Shown here: one piece after another, positions 20,040-32,289 of the stretch | How the letters are laid out: the number at the start of each line of letters is the position of its first letter | Numbering within the stretch: the stretch's first letter is position 1 | NCBI GenBank assembly: GCA_949126835.1 | Contig: OX421507.1 | Location: forward strand, 33,586,082 to 33,650,081 | DNA from: Anisus vortex | Lineage: Eukaryota; Mollusca; Gastropoda; Planorbidae | Reading direction: 5' to 3' | Length of the DNA stretch: 64,000 bases | Notes under the pieces: generated by a model | Told to the model about the DNA's origin: nothing | Database searches by the model: none | What the model saw: only the letters and a program-made list of their open reading frames with translations | Made by a program: the position numbers and the translations under genes

Positions 20040-23000
20040 GGCACTGGCTCATCAATAACTAATAGCCTGGATGATATACTAATCATAGCCCACAAATCAG
20101 TCTCCATTCATCATATGTAGACTGCAGTTCAAGCTTCATCTGAAAATAGAAGTGAAATTTGAATTATAACAAGTTTTTCAAGTAAAAAAAACAATGTTAA
20201 CAAGGATAAACAGATCCAATTATCAGTTTTAAAAGCAACAACTGTTTGCAAGCAATTTCTTTTAAATTTAAATACGAGTTATCACTGTTGCAGAATAAAC
20301 AGCACAATTTCGGCTTTCATAGCATGTGACATTACATTAATAAATTGAATTTTTCTTTTGGTTGTTATGAATAAAAGGCATGAATATGATAATCAGTTTT
20401 AAAAGAAAAGTATGACACAAATCAATACCTAGATGCCTAGTTTCAACTGACTAGAGACTTATTTAGCTTTGAAAATAAAGTATAACACAAGTCAATATGC
20501 ACATTTTAGTGAGGTTTAGTAGCTTACAGATTGAAATAAATTTCTCCTTGGCCTTACCTTACCTTCCCCTAAGTTTTATTAAATTATGTTTTCAAGCATT
20601 ATATTATTAAAATTGTTAGAACTACACTATGGTTGAAACCTATGGTTAAACAAGTCTAACAAGTATATGCACCTAGATGCCTAGTTTTAACTCAACTTAT
20701 TACTTTACAAATAATTTACTCACCCGCTTATTATATCATCTATTTCCATATCATCTGTATAGAGTGGCATAGACTAAGACCTTCCAGCGTGAGATTCTGA
20801 AAAAAAAAAATTTAACATTGAATCCTTAATGATGCCTTGACTGATGAAATAATAAAGCATGGGCTTTAACTATAATCAAAACATATTTATGAAATTTAAA
20901 AAAGATGAATAGGCTAAACTTGGATTACACAAATTCCTCAGTTCAAGTCAATCAAGTCCAATAAGTTAATATAAATTCACTATTTAAATATCATGATATG
21001 GGCCTATGTATAATATATATATATTGCATTTATTTTTACACTAGGCCCATATCTATTTAAATTTTATTTAAGTAGGCATATTAGTCCTTTAGTTAGTTAT
21101 TGTTTAGACTAAGTTTAAGGTTAATAGAAGTAACAATTAATCAATCTATACTACTAATATTTAGTAATACTATACACTATATTACTATATTAATCTTTTC
21201 TTTACATGGTACTTACTCACCTGTTTATTAAAAAATCAACTCTATCAGATGACTGCATGAATGTTATCTAATAGTTGTAGGCCAGGGTGCAGCCTAAAAG
21301 AAGACTGTTGAACTTTTGACTCGACTCTACTCCAAACTAGCACTTCACAGCTTCCAACTTCAGACTGAAAAAAAATATTCCTGTTAACTTTTAATTAAAA
21401 TACAAATAAAAAAAAGCCTACATTATAATAGTCATAGTGTCACATTATAATTAGTAGGGCCTATAATCCTATAAACATAAACTAAGACTATAGGTATAGG
21501 CTATTACAAAGCAGTATAGGGTCTAATCATATTGACCTTGTCATATAACTATATAACTATCAACAAATAGTAGGATAGTTCAATATTAATGGACATGTTG
21601 ATTAATATATATAGGCCTATTGTATAGTAGGCTATAGCATATAATATAAGTTTGCACATATATAATTATCATATTGACAATTATTGCATAGTCATAGTAG
21701 CCTATTGATTAAACAAAGTGGCTATTTGGACCCGATAGACTTAGTAATAGTAATAGAAGATAGTATCGGTTAGTTTATATAGGCATAGGTTTGGGATGGC
21801 TTTATAGAACTGTTTTGTAATAGTTAGTATTGGTTAGGTTATATTGGATATGGATATATTTGTTGTTTTAGTAATTATTTTGCTATTTACTATAAAATAT
21901 AGTTAGAATTACAATATATTTTGAGTTTTCCCCATCTTTTTTAAATATATTTTTATGGGTTCTAAAGAATTTTGTCAGACGCTGGGTCTGAATAGCCATT
22001 TAATTTTAAAGGGACCCGGGTCCGAAGAGCCGCAGCCTTGATTAAAAAATGATAATCATCTGTCATCTATTTAAATTCATTTTATATAGGCTATTTATAA
22101 TGATATCTGCGTAGACTAGAAGGCATACTATTTGGCTAATGTGACTTACTCCACTTCTTGTGTTTAAGTGATCATCTGCTGTCTGGAATCTTCACACCAT
22201 AGTCCAACCGATAACTGAGCATAAGACTGAAAAAATTGTTATTATAAGGATTATTAATTTAATTAGTTCTTACCTAGTCTAGTTATAAAGGCCTACTACT
22301 ACTAGTATTATAATTATAAGCAGGCCTTAGGTCTATGCAATTCATGATTCAGCTTTATAAACCTGTTCTTATTTTCCTGTAATGATTCGAGTTTAATAGA
22401 CTATAGTCTATAGGTATATGATTATTTATGATATAGGATTATAGGCCTAGATCTATAGTACTATAGTAGGCTATATAATTATATATAGTATAGAGGTTAT
22501 ATAAAAAAGAAAAATATTAATACATTATATTATAATTATAGATAATAGGCTAGTCATAGTAGGCCTATCCTATTTTTTTATAATACTAAATTATAGAATT
22601 ATAGTATAGGCTAGCCTATCAATATCCTAGATCTATATATTTAATCTTCTATATATATAAAAAGACAGTGTTAAGCCCCGCGAGGATCCCCATTGGTCAA
22701 TTTGAAAACACGTGTGTCACTGACCTATCTAGGCCTAGCCCAATATACCGTCTAATAATTTTTCACATCGGACATGTGTCTTCGATAGCTCAGTGGTAAA
22801 CGTAGTGGACTGCTATATGGGCGACCAGGGTTCGATTCTCCAGTTAGACTATACTTTTTTTTTTCGACAATTAATTTTTCAAACTTTTAAAAACAAAAGA
22901 CATTGTAAATCTATAGGCAATATAGATTTTGTTAAATAAAAATATTTGACTATATTTTTTACCCTATTACAATATTTATTTACTTTCCTAAAAGTATTCA

Positions 23001-23650
23001 GTAAGTGTAGTTTATACATTTGTTATCTGCACCCCAGACAGTCCTTTTTTTTTCACCCGGGCAACGCCGGGCAATGTAGCTTGTATATTATAAATTATAA
23101 TATATATATTCCTATACTATAAACTAGGCCTATACCTATACTGTATACTATATTAGTATATTGATTTTGATTAATTTATATGAAGAATGAAGGTTTACAA
23201 TTTAATTTAAGCCTGAAATAGACAAGTGACAAGACTATCTTAGACTTAGACTATCTAATCTAGATAGTCTAGATCTAGACTAGATTTAGATGGTAATGGA
23301 CCAAATGACCAAAATCCAAATGGTAGGCCTAAGGCCTAAGGCTAAAACCTCCTATTACTCCTACTAATACTAGTAATACTAATAGTAGTAATAGGCCTAC
23401 CGTAATCCTAATATAATTATTTATTAAGTATTAATTTAACTTATTAACATATAAGTATAAGTCTTATATTAAGTTATATAGTATATAGGTCTATTCGACA
23501 ATTCGGTTGGTCTCGTGGCATATGAGCTTACCTAGTATATAATAGAATTTATAGAAAAAAATGTAATCCCTCTGCTCGTTACAAGAGTAACAAGAGAATT
23601 AGAACAATTGTGAATCAAAAAACAGAGCCTTTAACTTTATCGACAAAATG
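20040..23650 (-). ncRNA. Candidate spliced minus-strand non-coding transcript
   Basis: Read on the minus strand, five segments carry strong splice signals in order: a first exon ending 23532 (donor gtaagc); 22226-22150 (acceptor ttttttcag, donor gtaagt); 21364-21221 (acceptor tttttcag, donor gtgagt); 20796-20724 (acceptor tttttcag, donor gtgagt); and a last one starting 20139 (acceptor attttcag). The first exon would start just inside a GC-rich pocket with gacaaaatggcgcgc at about 23642-23656. No long frame survives joining; the best start in the fourth exon gives only MPLYTDDMEIDDIISG. It could be a long non-coding RNA, the decayed gene of the surrounding element, or a chance alignment of splice-like sites. 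Confidence 0.35.
22648..23083 (+). mobile_element. Helitron-like short element with tRNA-like segment
   Basis: It begins TCTATATATATAAAAAG and ends with a GC-rich hairpin, cccgggcaacgccggg, followed by caatgtagcttg. A 5' TC and a short hairpin about 10 bp from the 3' end are Helitron hallmarks, although CTTG is not the usual CTRR end. At about 22780-22850 it holds a tRNA-like piece with an A-box (agctcagtggt) and a B-box (gggttcgattctc). A SINE nested in it or a tRNA-headed element are alternatives. Confidence 0.4.
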
Positions 23651-23767
23651 GCGCGCTACGCACCATCGAGTGGCATCGAGTTCTTTCATTGGCTGTAAGA
23701 GAAAAAAAAAACACACTAAAAACTTAGACTACAAATGCAAGAAACTAATCTCTTACTGACAGATCTA

Positions 23768-25035
23768 CTGACCAAAGGTCATAAAACTCTTTTTTATCGC
23801 TTCAACGTGTGTCCAAACCACATTGCCACTTAACATTTAAATTCACACATTCTATTGAAGTCTGTCATCTCAAGAGCAATTAGGTTTCTAGTCAGACATT
23901 TTACAAGTCGGCCCGTAATAAAAAAAAAAAAGGGAGCCTATTCCATGCAGGGAAACGCGGGCTGAAACCATTATAATTATAACAATTATAAGGCAAGATT
24001 AGGGGAAAACCTAATCGAGTCCATTTATGCGTTTTGAAGGCCATATTAAGACCTAATCTCAATTGGGTTATTCCATATATACAATAAAATCTGAAAAAAA
24101 AATGTAAAATTAATAATAAAAAATTGAAGACTATTAGATGTTTAAATCAACCTACCTGGTATTGAATTTTTTTAAAAATTATTTTAATATTTTTAATGAA
24201 ACTCAAATGAAAGTACAAAAAAATATATTTGTATTCATTTTACTCGGTAGATCTAGATCTAGATCTATTCATAATAAAGAATTTTTTTTTAACTTAAATA
24301 TACAATTTATTTTTTTATAAATGTCTAGGTCTAGATTACATCTAGTCTATCCTATTTAAATTCTACACACAAAAAATAATTTAAAAAATGAGCTTAAACT
24401 TTATTAATTATGTTTCAATTCCTAAAAAAAAAACATTTAAAAAATGATATTGAAATTTCTAACATCTACGGTACTAAAACTAACTCGATTTATAACTTTA
24501 AAAACAGAACTAATTAAAAACGTTTATTCCATCAAACAGTTAAAAATATATGAAAATGTTATAAACAACAATATACAGATCGTTTATTACTAGATATCTA
24601 TATAATTTAGGTTGCAATACTAGTCTAATGTATTTCAAAACTAACAACACAAATAACTAGATCTAAATCTATTGAAAAACACTAAGACGGCAGATATAGC
24701 CTAGAGCTATTATAAACTATTGACATGGTATCATGAAGCATGAAAGAAACCTCGCACTCTTAGACTCCCACTGAGTCGGTCATAAAACTTTTTTTTTCTC
24801 TTACCACTTCACGGGATGACCTGGGGCTATTCAATGATATGGGCAACATCACAAGAAGAAAGAAAAAAATCTTTTAGATGTTCTAACCACGCAGTCGCCA
24901 TAAAACTGGTCTCTATTAGCACTTCAATACGTGTAACTCCAAAACACATGGCCACTTAACGTTTAAATTCACACATTCTAATTAGGTTAAGGGTATTAGG
25001 TTTCTATTCGGGCATTTCAGAAGTCGGCCTTAAGA
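23768..25035. repeat. Repeated subterminal blocks at the right end of the TIR element
   Basis: Three related blocks contain cataaaact followed by cacttca-like sequence (about 23778, 24781 and 24899). Two of them continue into gccacttaac then tttaaattcacacattct (about 23825 and 24951) and later ttaggtttct and aagtcggcc. These are direct repeats diverged by several substitutions. Subterminal repeats of this sort are usual transposase-binding regions. Confidence 0.55.
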
Positions 25036-25376
25036 AAAAATCCTAAAAGAAAACAATTCGGCATTCATTTGAGAATCTTCATTAGAACGCCGAATATGGA
25101 TTTCCCACATCAGTACAATGCGGTTTAAACCTAATGACTAATGGGGCCCCCAGTTGCCATCACAAACGGCAGCAGTCGGCAAATGATTTTCATTTGGGTG
25201 TGTTTAAGGGGAATCATTGTTGCATCCGTGAGCATCATTTATAATATCACAATATTCAAGGATCTGTTTAAAATAGGTGCCATTAAGATCAATGTAAAAT
25301 CAGCCCATTTTTTTAGTTTAAAAAGCATCACGTGATCGATTTTCTGTCTCTAAGGAATTGTGCATAGACCCCATTG

Positions 25377-26214
25377 GAAATTGTTGATTAATTTGCAAAT
25401 AAAATGTCGAGAAGTGTGATAAAAAAAATGTTTGTAGAAACAGAGTGATAAAAAAAGCAAGAGAAATTGTCTATTTCCTATCAATATAATATAATATAAT
25501 AATAATTAATATTTGGCCTAATATAAGCTAGGCAAACTGAATTTATTATCTAGATTCTAGATCTATGCCTATCTATTTTAGCGCTAGGCCTACATACTAC
25601 ATATATATAATAAATATTACATTACCTCTACGACTTCCTGGTAGGCCTACATTCGTTCGGTAAATTGAAATTTGACCGACTTTTGGCTGCCTACTTGGTT
25701 GACATCTTTGCCATTTGAATGAGTTAATTTAGGTCTATCACTACAATAAACAAATGTAACTTGCCTTAATTTGTCTGAAAAGATCCGATCATTCCAAATA
25801 AAACTTCAGCTTTGGCATAAAAAAATCGGTTGAAAATAAAATTAATGTTTTGCTTAACTCAATTTTAGCACTGAAGTTGTGATGTTTTTGTAATTAATCA
25901 CTGTGCTTTAATTATGTTCAATTTGTAACAATGAAAACACATCCAACTTATCAGATATTTACATCAATGCTCATAACAGTAGCAAATGAAAGTTAGGCTA
26001 TAATGTAGCGATGAAAATAATTTATAGGGGGGTCGCATCAACATGAGACGCTTGTATTTAAGGGTCGCGGAATTTAAAAGGTTGGAATTGGGATCCAAGG
26101 GAACCACTGATCTTGTCTATCTTTTGGTTAGCCTAGATGAAGTCCATATTTGACGTCACGTGAAAAGGGGTAAAATAGGAGTAAAAGATTCCAGACGACA
26201 TGTAACGATCGGGA
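25377..26214. other. Non-coding DNA
   Basis: AT-rich sequence without a recognised exon or element. It includes two TAGGCCTA octamers near 25588 and 25642. Confidence 0.4.
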
Positions 26215-26217
26215 TGA

Positions 26218-26350
26218 AAGGGGGCTGGTCCAGCGGTTAGTTCACCGGACTGTCAACCAAAAAACCAACTGACAGGTCGCGGGTTCTAGCCCTGCCACCG
26301 ACGGATCCCTGTCGCCCTGCAGGAGTTTTGGGCCTAGTGGACGTAATAAT
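26218..26350 (+). mobile_element. tRNA-like SINE head of a second family
   Basis: The sequence gctggtccagcggttagttc (A-box-like) is followed by cgcgggttctagccctg (B-box-like), as in a tRNA, and then a body unlike the SINE at 14149. No target duplication was found. The anticodon arm region is irregular, so it is not taken as a functional tRNA gene. Confidence 0.5.
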
Positions 26351-26407
26351 CTTCTATCTAGATTCTAGAAGGAACACGTCTGTAAACTTATAAACTTATA
26401 AAGGGGT

Positions 26408-27388
26408 AAGGGGGAGTAATGGTAAGATGTCAGATGAATTCCATGTCACAACTGGAGTCAAGCAAGGATGTCTCCTTTCACCACTTCTGTTCCTTCTAGT
26501 ACTAGACTGGGTCACAAAAGAAGCTTATGCTAACTCAGGAAAAGGAATACAATGGACCCTAATGCAAAAACTAGAAGACTTAGAGTTTGCAGATGACCTG
26601 GTCATTCTGTCCCACAGATTACAGGATATGCAAGAGAAGACCACAGCTTTGAGTGAGACAGGAAAAAGAGTAGGACTCAGTATAAACCATCAAAAAACCA
26701 AAGTGTTGAAAATAAACCACCAACAAGATGGCGACATACAAGTAGAAAACCAAAGCTTAGACCAAGTGAATCACTTTGTATACCTTGGAAGTGTGGTCAG
26801 TGCATCAGGAGGAGCAGACGAGGACATCGAACGTCGAATAAACCTGGCGCGACAAGCCTTTGCCAATTTGAAACAGGTCTGGAGATCTACATACATCTCT
26901 GTCAAAACTAAAGTAAGGATCTTTAACACAAACATTAAAACGGTCCTACTTTATGGGTCTGAAACATGGCGAACGACAGAGAAAACTAAAAATAGACTCC
27001 AGACCTTTGTTAACAGATGCCTAAGAAATATACTCAAAATAAAATGGTTCGACAAGGTAGAAAACTCCAAGCTGTGGGAGAGGTGTGGACAAAGAACAGT
27101 AGAACAACAAATCATGGAAAGGAAGTGGAGATGGATTGGACACACCCTCAGGAAAGATAACAACAACAGAGCTAGACAGGCCTTAGAGTGGAATCCCCAG
27201 GGTAAACGGCATAGAGGAAGACCCAAGCGAACATGGAGACGAAGCATACTGGATGAAACCGAAAGAACTGGAAAGAGCTGGGAAGAATTGAAGCGACTAG
27301 CAAGAGACCGTGAAGAGTGGCGTGCTTTGACAGAGGCCCTATGTTCCACAAGGAACCCAAAGGACAGATGATGATGAAGGGGGAGTAA
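26408..27388 (+). mobile_element. 5'-truncated LINE with intact reverse-transcriptase C-terminal frame
   Basis: The insert is 26420-27376, flanked by a perfect 12-bp duplication aagggggagtaa (26408-26419 and 27377-27388). One frame is open from the left edge to the stop at 27369-27371 (ATG at 26427, 314 aa). It has TGVKQGCLLSPLLF (palm), the FADD catalytic motif, then HFVYLGSVVSASGG, VLLYGSETW, RWRWIGHTLR and HRGRPKRTWRR. These belong to the craniofacial-protein-2-like/RTE-type group of endonuclease-reverse transcriptases. The endonuclease and upstream part of the RT are missing through 5' truncation. The 3' end is a short (gat)n tail. The intact frame and perfect duplication indicate a recent insertion. 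Confidence 0.93.
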
Positions 27389-27906
27389 ATAATGTGTAGG
27401 CATACGTTAGTCCTATAAAAAGGATTGCATCTTTAGGTCTAATAAAGACTACATAATTTTTGGTGCACACTGGACATGTCGCAAGCTGCAGACTGTACAT
27501 ATTGTATGGTGCACACTGTACATATTGTAGGCCTACATATTTTGTGTAATAACTGAAAGTCAATGACGAACTCAAGTTGACCTATAAACGACAAAAAAAA
27601 AACAACCTTTAATGAAGTAACTGATATTCCCTAAACAATAGAACCAACACACTGTCTGGCGTGACTCGCTGCAGGCTCCCGTGAGCAGTCTTTCTAACCA
27701 CTGTCCAAACCGTCACTCAATACAGTGACCAACAGGCCAGCAGCACATTAACTACACATATACGCTTTTTTATTCCCTTGACTCATGCCCCACAAAACAT
27801 TGCTCTAACTGTAATCATTCATTCGTTTAACGAGATTAACTCACAATTTTACAAGACATCCCCGCTACGTTAACATACTACCCTCTAGGCCCTTACCTTA
27901 GTCGTC
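27389..27906. other. Spacer with four stray satellite units
   Basis: At 27455-27535 there are a few diverged units of the 23-bp satellite (gtgcacactgtacatattgt). The rest shows no gene or element. Confidence 0.6.
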
Positions 27907-29612
27907 ACACACCCTGTACATATTGTAAGGTACACACTGTACATATTGTAAGGTACACACCCTGTACATATTGTAAGGTACACACTGTACATATTGTAAG
28001 GTACACACAGTACATATTGTAAGGTACACACCCTGTACATATTGTAAGGTACACACCCTGTACATATTGTAAGGTACACACTGTACATATTGTAAGGTAC
28101 ACACCCTGTACATATTGTAAGGTACACCCTGTACATATTGTAAGGTACACCCTGTACATATTGTAAGGTACACACTGTACATATTGTAAGGTACACCCTG
28201 TACATATTGTAAGGTACACACTGTACATATTGTAAGGTACACACTGTACATATTGTAAGGTACACACTGTACATATTGTAAGGTACACACTGTACATATT
28301 GTAAGGTACACACTGTACATATTGTAAGGTACACACCCTGTACATATTGTAAGGTACACCCTGTACATATTGTAAGGTACACCCTGTACATATTGTAAGG
28401 TACACACTGTACATATTATAAGGTACACCCTGTACATATTGTAAGGTACACACTGTACATATTGTAAGGTACACACTGTACATATTGTAAGGTACACACC
28501 CTGTACATATTGTAAGGTACACCCTGTACATATTGTAAGGTACACCCTGTACATATTGTAATGTACACACTGTACATATTGTAAGGTACACACTGTACAT
28601 ATTGTAAGGTACACACTGTACATATTCTAAGGTACACACTGTACATATTGTAAGGTACACACTGTACATATTGTAAGGTACACACCCTGTACATATTGTA
28701 AGGTACACACTGTACATATTGTAAGGTACACACTGTACATATTGTAAGGTATACACTGTACATATTGTAAGGTACACACTGTACATATTGTAAGGTACAC
28801 ACTGTACATATTGTAAGGTACACACCCTGTACATATTGTAAGGTACACCCTGTACATATTGTAAGGTACACACTGTACATATTGTAAGGTACACACTGTA
28901 CATATTGTAAGGTACACACTGTACATATTGTAAGGTACACACTGTACATATTGTAAGGTACACACTGTACATATTGTAAGGTACACACCCTGTACATATT
29001 GTAAGGTACACCCTGTACATATTGTAAGGTACACACTGTACATATTGTAAGGTACACACTGTACATATTGTAAGGTACACACTGTACATATTGTAAGGTA
29101 CACACTGTACATATTGTAAGGTACACACCCTGTACATATTGTAAGGTACACCCTGTACATATTGTAAGGTACACCCTGTACATATTGTAAGGTACACACT
29201 GTACATATTGTAAGGTACACACTGTACATATTGTAAGGTACACACTGTACATATTGTAAGGTACACCCTGTACATATTGTAAGGTACACACTACACACTG
29301 TACATATTGTAAGGTACACACTGTACATATTGTAAGGTACACACTGTACATATTGTAAGGTACACACTGTACATATTGTAAGGTACACACCCTGTACATA
29401 TTGTAAGGTCACACTGTACATATTGTAAGGTACACCCTGTACATATTGTAAGGTCACACTGTACATATTGTAAGGTCACACTGTACATATTGTAAGGTAC
29501 ACACTGTACATATTGTAAGGTACACACTGTACATATTGTAAGGTCACACTGTACATATTGTAAGGTACACCCTGTACATATTGTAAGGTACACACTGTAC
29601 ATATTGTAAATT
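27907..29612. repeat. 23/25-bp satellite array, homogeneous part
   Basis: About 70 head-to-tail copies of tgtacatattgtaaggtaca plus a variable junction (cac, ccc or caccc), which gives 23- and 25-bp units. Short and long units are interspersed in semi-regular patterns. Minus-strand open frames through the array cycle through three frames because the unit length is not a multiple of three; they are not genes. Confidence 0.97.
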
Positions 29613-30443
29613 GCATACTGTTTGTATGGTTTATTGCAAGTTGTACATATTGTAATGTGCACATTTGACATATTGTAAGGTGCACACTGTACATATTGTA
29701 AGTTGCACACTGTACATATTGTAAGGTGCACACTGTACATATTGTAAGTTGCACACTGCAGGCCTGCACATTTCCAGGTGCACATTGTACATATTGTAAG
29801 GTACACACTGTACATATTGTAAAACTGCATACTAATTGTATTGTTTATTGCATGTTGTACATATTGTAATGTGCACATTTGACATATTGTAAGGTGCACA
29901 CTGTACATATGGTAAGGTGCACACTGTACATATTGTAAGTTGCACACTGTACATATTGTAAGTTGCACACTGTACATATTGTAAGTTGCACACTGCAGGT
30001 CTGCACATTTCCAGGTGCACATTGTACATATTGTAAGGTACACACTGTACATATTGTAAAACTGCATACTAATTGTATTGTTTATTGCATGTTGTACATA
30101 TTGTAATGTGCACATTTGACATATTGTAAGGTGCACACTGTACATATGGTAAGGTGCACACTGTACATATTGTAAGTTGCACACTGTACATATTGTAAGT
30201 TGCACACTGTACATATTGTAAGTTGCACACTGCAGGCCTGCATATTCCCAAGTGCACATTGTACATATTGTAAAGTGCACACTGTACATATTGTACGGTC
30301 ACACTGTACATATTGTAAGATGAACACGGGACATATTATAAGGTGCTCACTGGACATGTTGTTAGGTGCATATTGAACATTTTGTAAGGTACATACTGTA
30401 TGTATTGTAAGAAGCACACTGTACATATTGTAAAATGCACACT
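29613..30443. repeat. Diverged part of the 23-bp satellite with higher-order units
   Basis: The basic unit here is tgtacatattgtaagttgca plus cac. Within it a composite of about 213-238 bp recurs three times. Each starts with actgcatact-like sequence (29610, 29823, 30061), passes through tgtaatgtgcacatttgaca and ends in gcaggcctgcac-like sequence. The second and third copies are almost identical over 238 bp. Confidence 0.93.
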
Positions 30444-30481
30444 GTGGTGACTGTGGGATCTTGTATAAAAATTGAAAGTCA

Positions 30482-31215
30482 ATACTGTAAGTTGGCTCTA
30501 ATCTATTCTCTAGGTTGGCTATTATCTATACTCTAGTTAAGCTATTATATACACTCTATATTTATTATCTATAATCTAGGTTGGCTATAATCTATACTCT
30601 ATGTTGGCTATGATCTATACTCTATGTTGGCTATAATCTTTACTCTATGTTGGCTATTACCAATACTCTAGGCTGGCTATTATTTATACTCTAGGTTGGC
30701 TATTATCTATAATCTAGGTTGGCAATACTCTATGTTAGTTATTATCTATACTCGAGGTTGGCTATTATCTATACTCTAGGTTGGCTATAATCTATTCTCT
30801 AGGTGGCTATTATCTCGACTCTATGTTGGCTATTATCTATACTCTAGGTTGGCTATAATCTATACTCCATGTTGTTATTATCTATACTGTAAGTTGGCTA
30901 TAATCTATACTCTATGTTGGCTATAATCTATACTCTATGTTGGCTATAATCTAAAGTTCTACTCTTGGTTGGCTATTACCAATACTCTAGGCTGGCTATT
31001 ATTTATACTCTAGGCTGGCTATAATCTATACTCTATGTTGTTATTATCTATACGCTAAATTGGCTATAATCTATACTCTGTGTTGGCTATAACCTATACT
31101 CTATGTTGGCTATAATCTACACTCTAGGCTGACTATTACCAATACTCTAGGCTGGCTATTATTTATACTCTAGGTTGGCTATAATCTATTCTCTATGTTG
31201 GCTATTATCTATACT
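30482..31215. repeat. 23-bp minisatellite, second unit type
   Basis: About 30 degenerate copies of a unit near ggttggctattatctatact plus cta. It is unrelated in sequence to the neighbouring satellite but has the same 23-bp period. Confidence 0.9.
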
Positions 31216-31221
31216 CTATGT

Positions 31222-31455
31222 TTGCGAGTCTGATTTCGAATCCTGGTGAAGGCTAGGATTTGTTCCCGGGACTGGAGGTCGTCCATGAGTCTACCCAGCT
31301 TCGATAAGTACCTGACATTGGTTGGGGTAAAGTAAAAGAGGCTGGGCATTGTGCTGGCCACACAATCCTTTAGTATTCCTTGGCAAAAGAAACTGGTGAA
31401 CGCTGCTTTACCGGCTCTATGTATCAATTTGTTCCAAACGGTAATTTACTTTACA
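31222..31455 (+). mobile_element. SINE, truncated at the 5' end
   Basis: The copy lacks most of the tRNA head but keeps the B-box (tttcgaatcctggtg), gagtctacccagc, ggggtaaagtaaa and the 3' part with caaacggtaatttacttt. It begins exactly where the 23-bp array ends, which suggests that the array grew into or beside it. Confidence 0.82.
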
Positions 31456-31648
31456 TGCAGTCATGTAAAAATAAGCTATGTGGGGTTGTGCAGTGGCGTA
31501 TTTATACATATGCCACATGTCTCTATGGAACAGGGGCCGCCACACAAAAGGGGCCATCACACATTCCAAAAATATTTCTTTTAGTCTTTTCTTTTGGCAA
31601 TTAATTAGAATAGTGCTTTTGTAGAAGCGCACAATGAACAAATAGTTC

Positions 31649-31740
31649 ACAGTCACTTAATCCTCAGACACTAAATCCCCGCCACTTAATCATTGAGTCA
31701 CTTAATCCCCAGACACTTAATCCTCAGACACTTAATCCTT
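31649..31740. repeat. Short degenerate repeat of cacttaatcc
   Basis: Five to six imperfect copies of an approximately 18-bp unit, cagacacttaatcctcag-like. Confidence 0.7.
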
Positions 31741-32280
31741 TAGGGGTTCAGCTAAATTAAAATATCTTGGTGTATGTTTAGATGAAAATCTAACCATCGG
31801 AGAGGAAATAAAAAACAATTGTAAATCTGTAATGTGGAATCTACAAAGAATAAAAAGGATCAGAAATATTCTAACAAAAGAGGCACGTGAAACACAATGG
31901 TAGGCCTGGTAATCTCTCATCTAGACTTCGCGAACTGTCTGTACATTAGATTGCCAGAGTGTGATTTGAAAAAAACTACAAAGAGTCCAAAACATGGTTG
32001 CGAAAATTGTTCTGATCAATGAAGACGAATCAACAATCTGTCTAAAAAAAAACTGCACTGTCTACCTATAACACTTAGGATAAAATTCAAAGTTTTGACT
32101 ATGCTCTATAAAAGCCTTCATGGTCAATCTCCCCAGTACATGAGATCCATGGTCGAGCTACACTCATCAGAGAAAAGAGGACTGCGTTCAAACACAATCC
32201 ATCGACAGCTCACGGTACCAAGCGTAAAAAGAGAAACCTTTGCAGCTCCTGCAACGTGAGCACCTCTGTGTGGGACGAAC
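31741..32280 (+). pseudogene. Decayed LINE reverse-transcriptase C-terminal region
   Basis: The conceptual translation shows KYLGVCLDENLTIGEEI, NLQRIKRIRNILTKEA, LQRVQNMVAKIV and, in another frame, SEKRGLRSN and VPSVKRETFA. These blocks follow the catalytic domain in jockey/CR1-group LINEs. Several stops and frameshifts interrupt it. It is a different family from the copies at 14869 and 26420. Confidence 0.75.
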
Positions 32281-32289
32281 AGGGGAGGG

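Larger units (their letters stand above)
17105..25376. mobile_element. Candidate large TIR element with THAP remnant
   Basis: The left end reads ggtctatgcagaatgattt then tcacgtgatgct. The right end, read as reverse complement, is ggtctatgcacaattcctta then tcacgtgatgct. Both conserved blocks are in the same order, with a 15-bp length difference between them. Sixty bases inside the left end is a start codon of a THAP DNA-binding domain (17173), as in P-element-type transposases. The left interior is unusually G+C-rich (17330-17680), and the right interior carries repeated blocks (23768-25035). No target duplication is convincing. No transposase catalytic region is recognised in the rest, so the element would be non-autonomous or gutted. 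Confidence 0.45.

Noticed and set aside
20724..20777. Small protein MPLYTDDMEIDDIISG from the proposed spliced transcript
   Set aside because: After joining to the next segment a stop follows at once; 17 codons without conservation evidence are not enough to call a gene.
26951..27403. Minus-strand frames opposite the LINE at 26420-27376
   Set aside because: They lie antisense to a frame with clear reverse-transcriptase motifs and show none themselves.
27885..30426. Minus-strand frames such as YNMYSVYLTICTVCTLQYVQ repeats
   Set aside because: The 23-bp unit read through three successive frames gives a 23-residue period. The frames overlap one another and have no flanking exons.
27907..30443. 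Possible CRISPR array
   Set aside because: The repeats are contiguous, with no unique spacers, and the window is clearly a eukaryotic genome.
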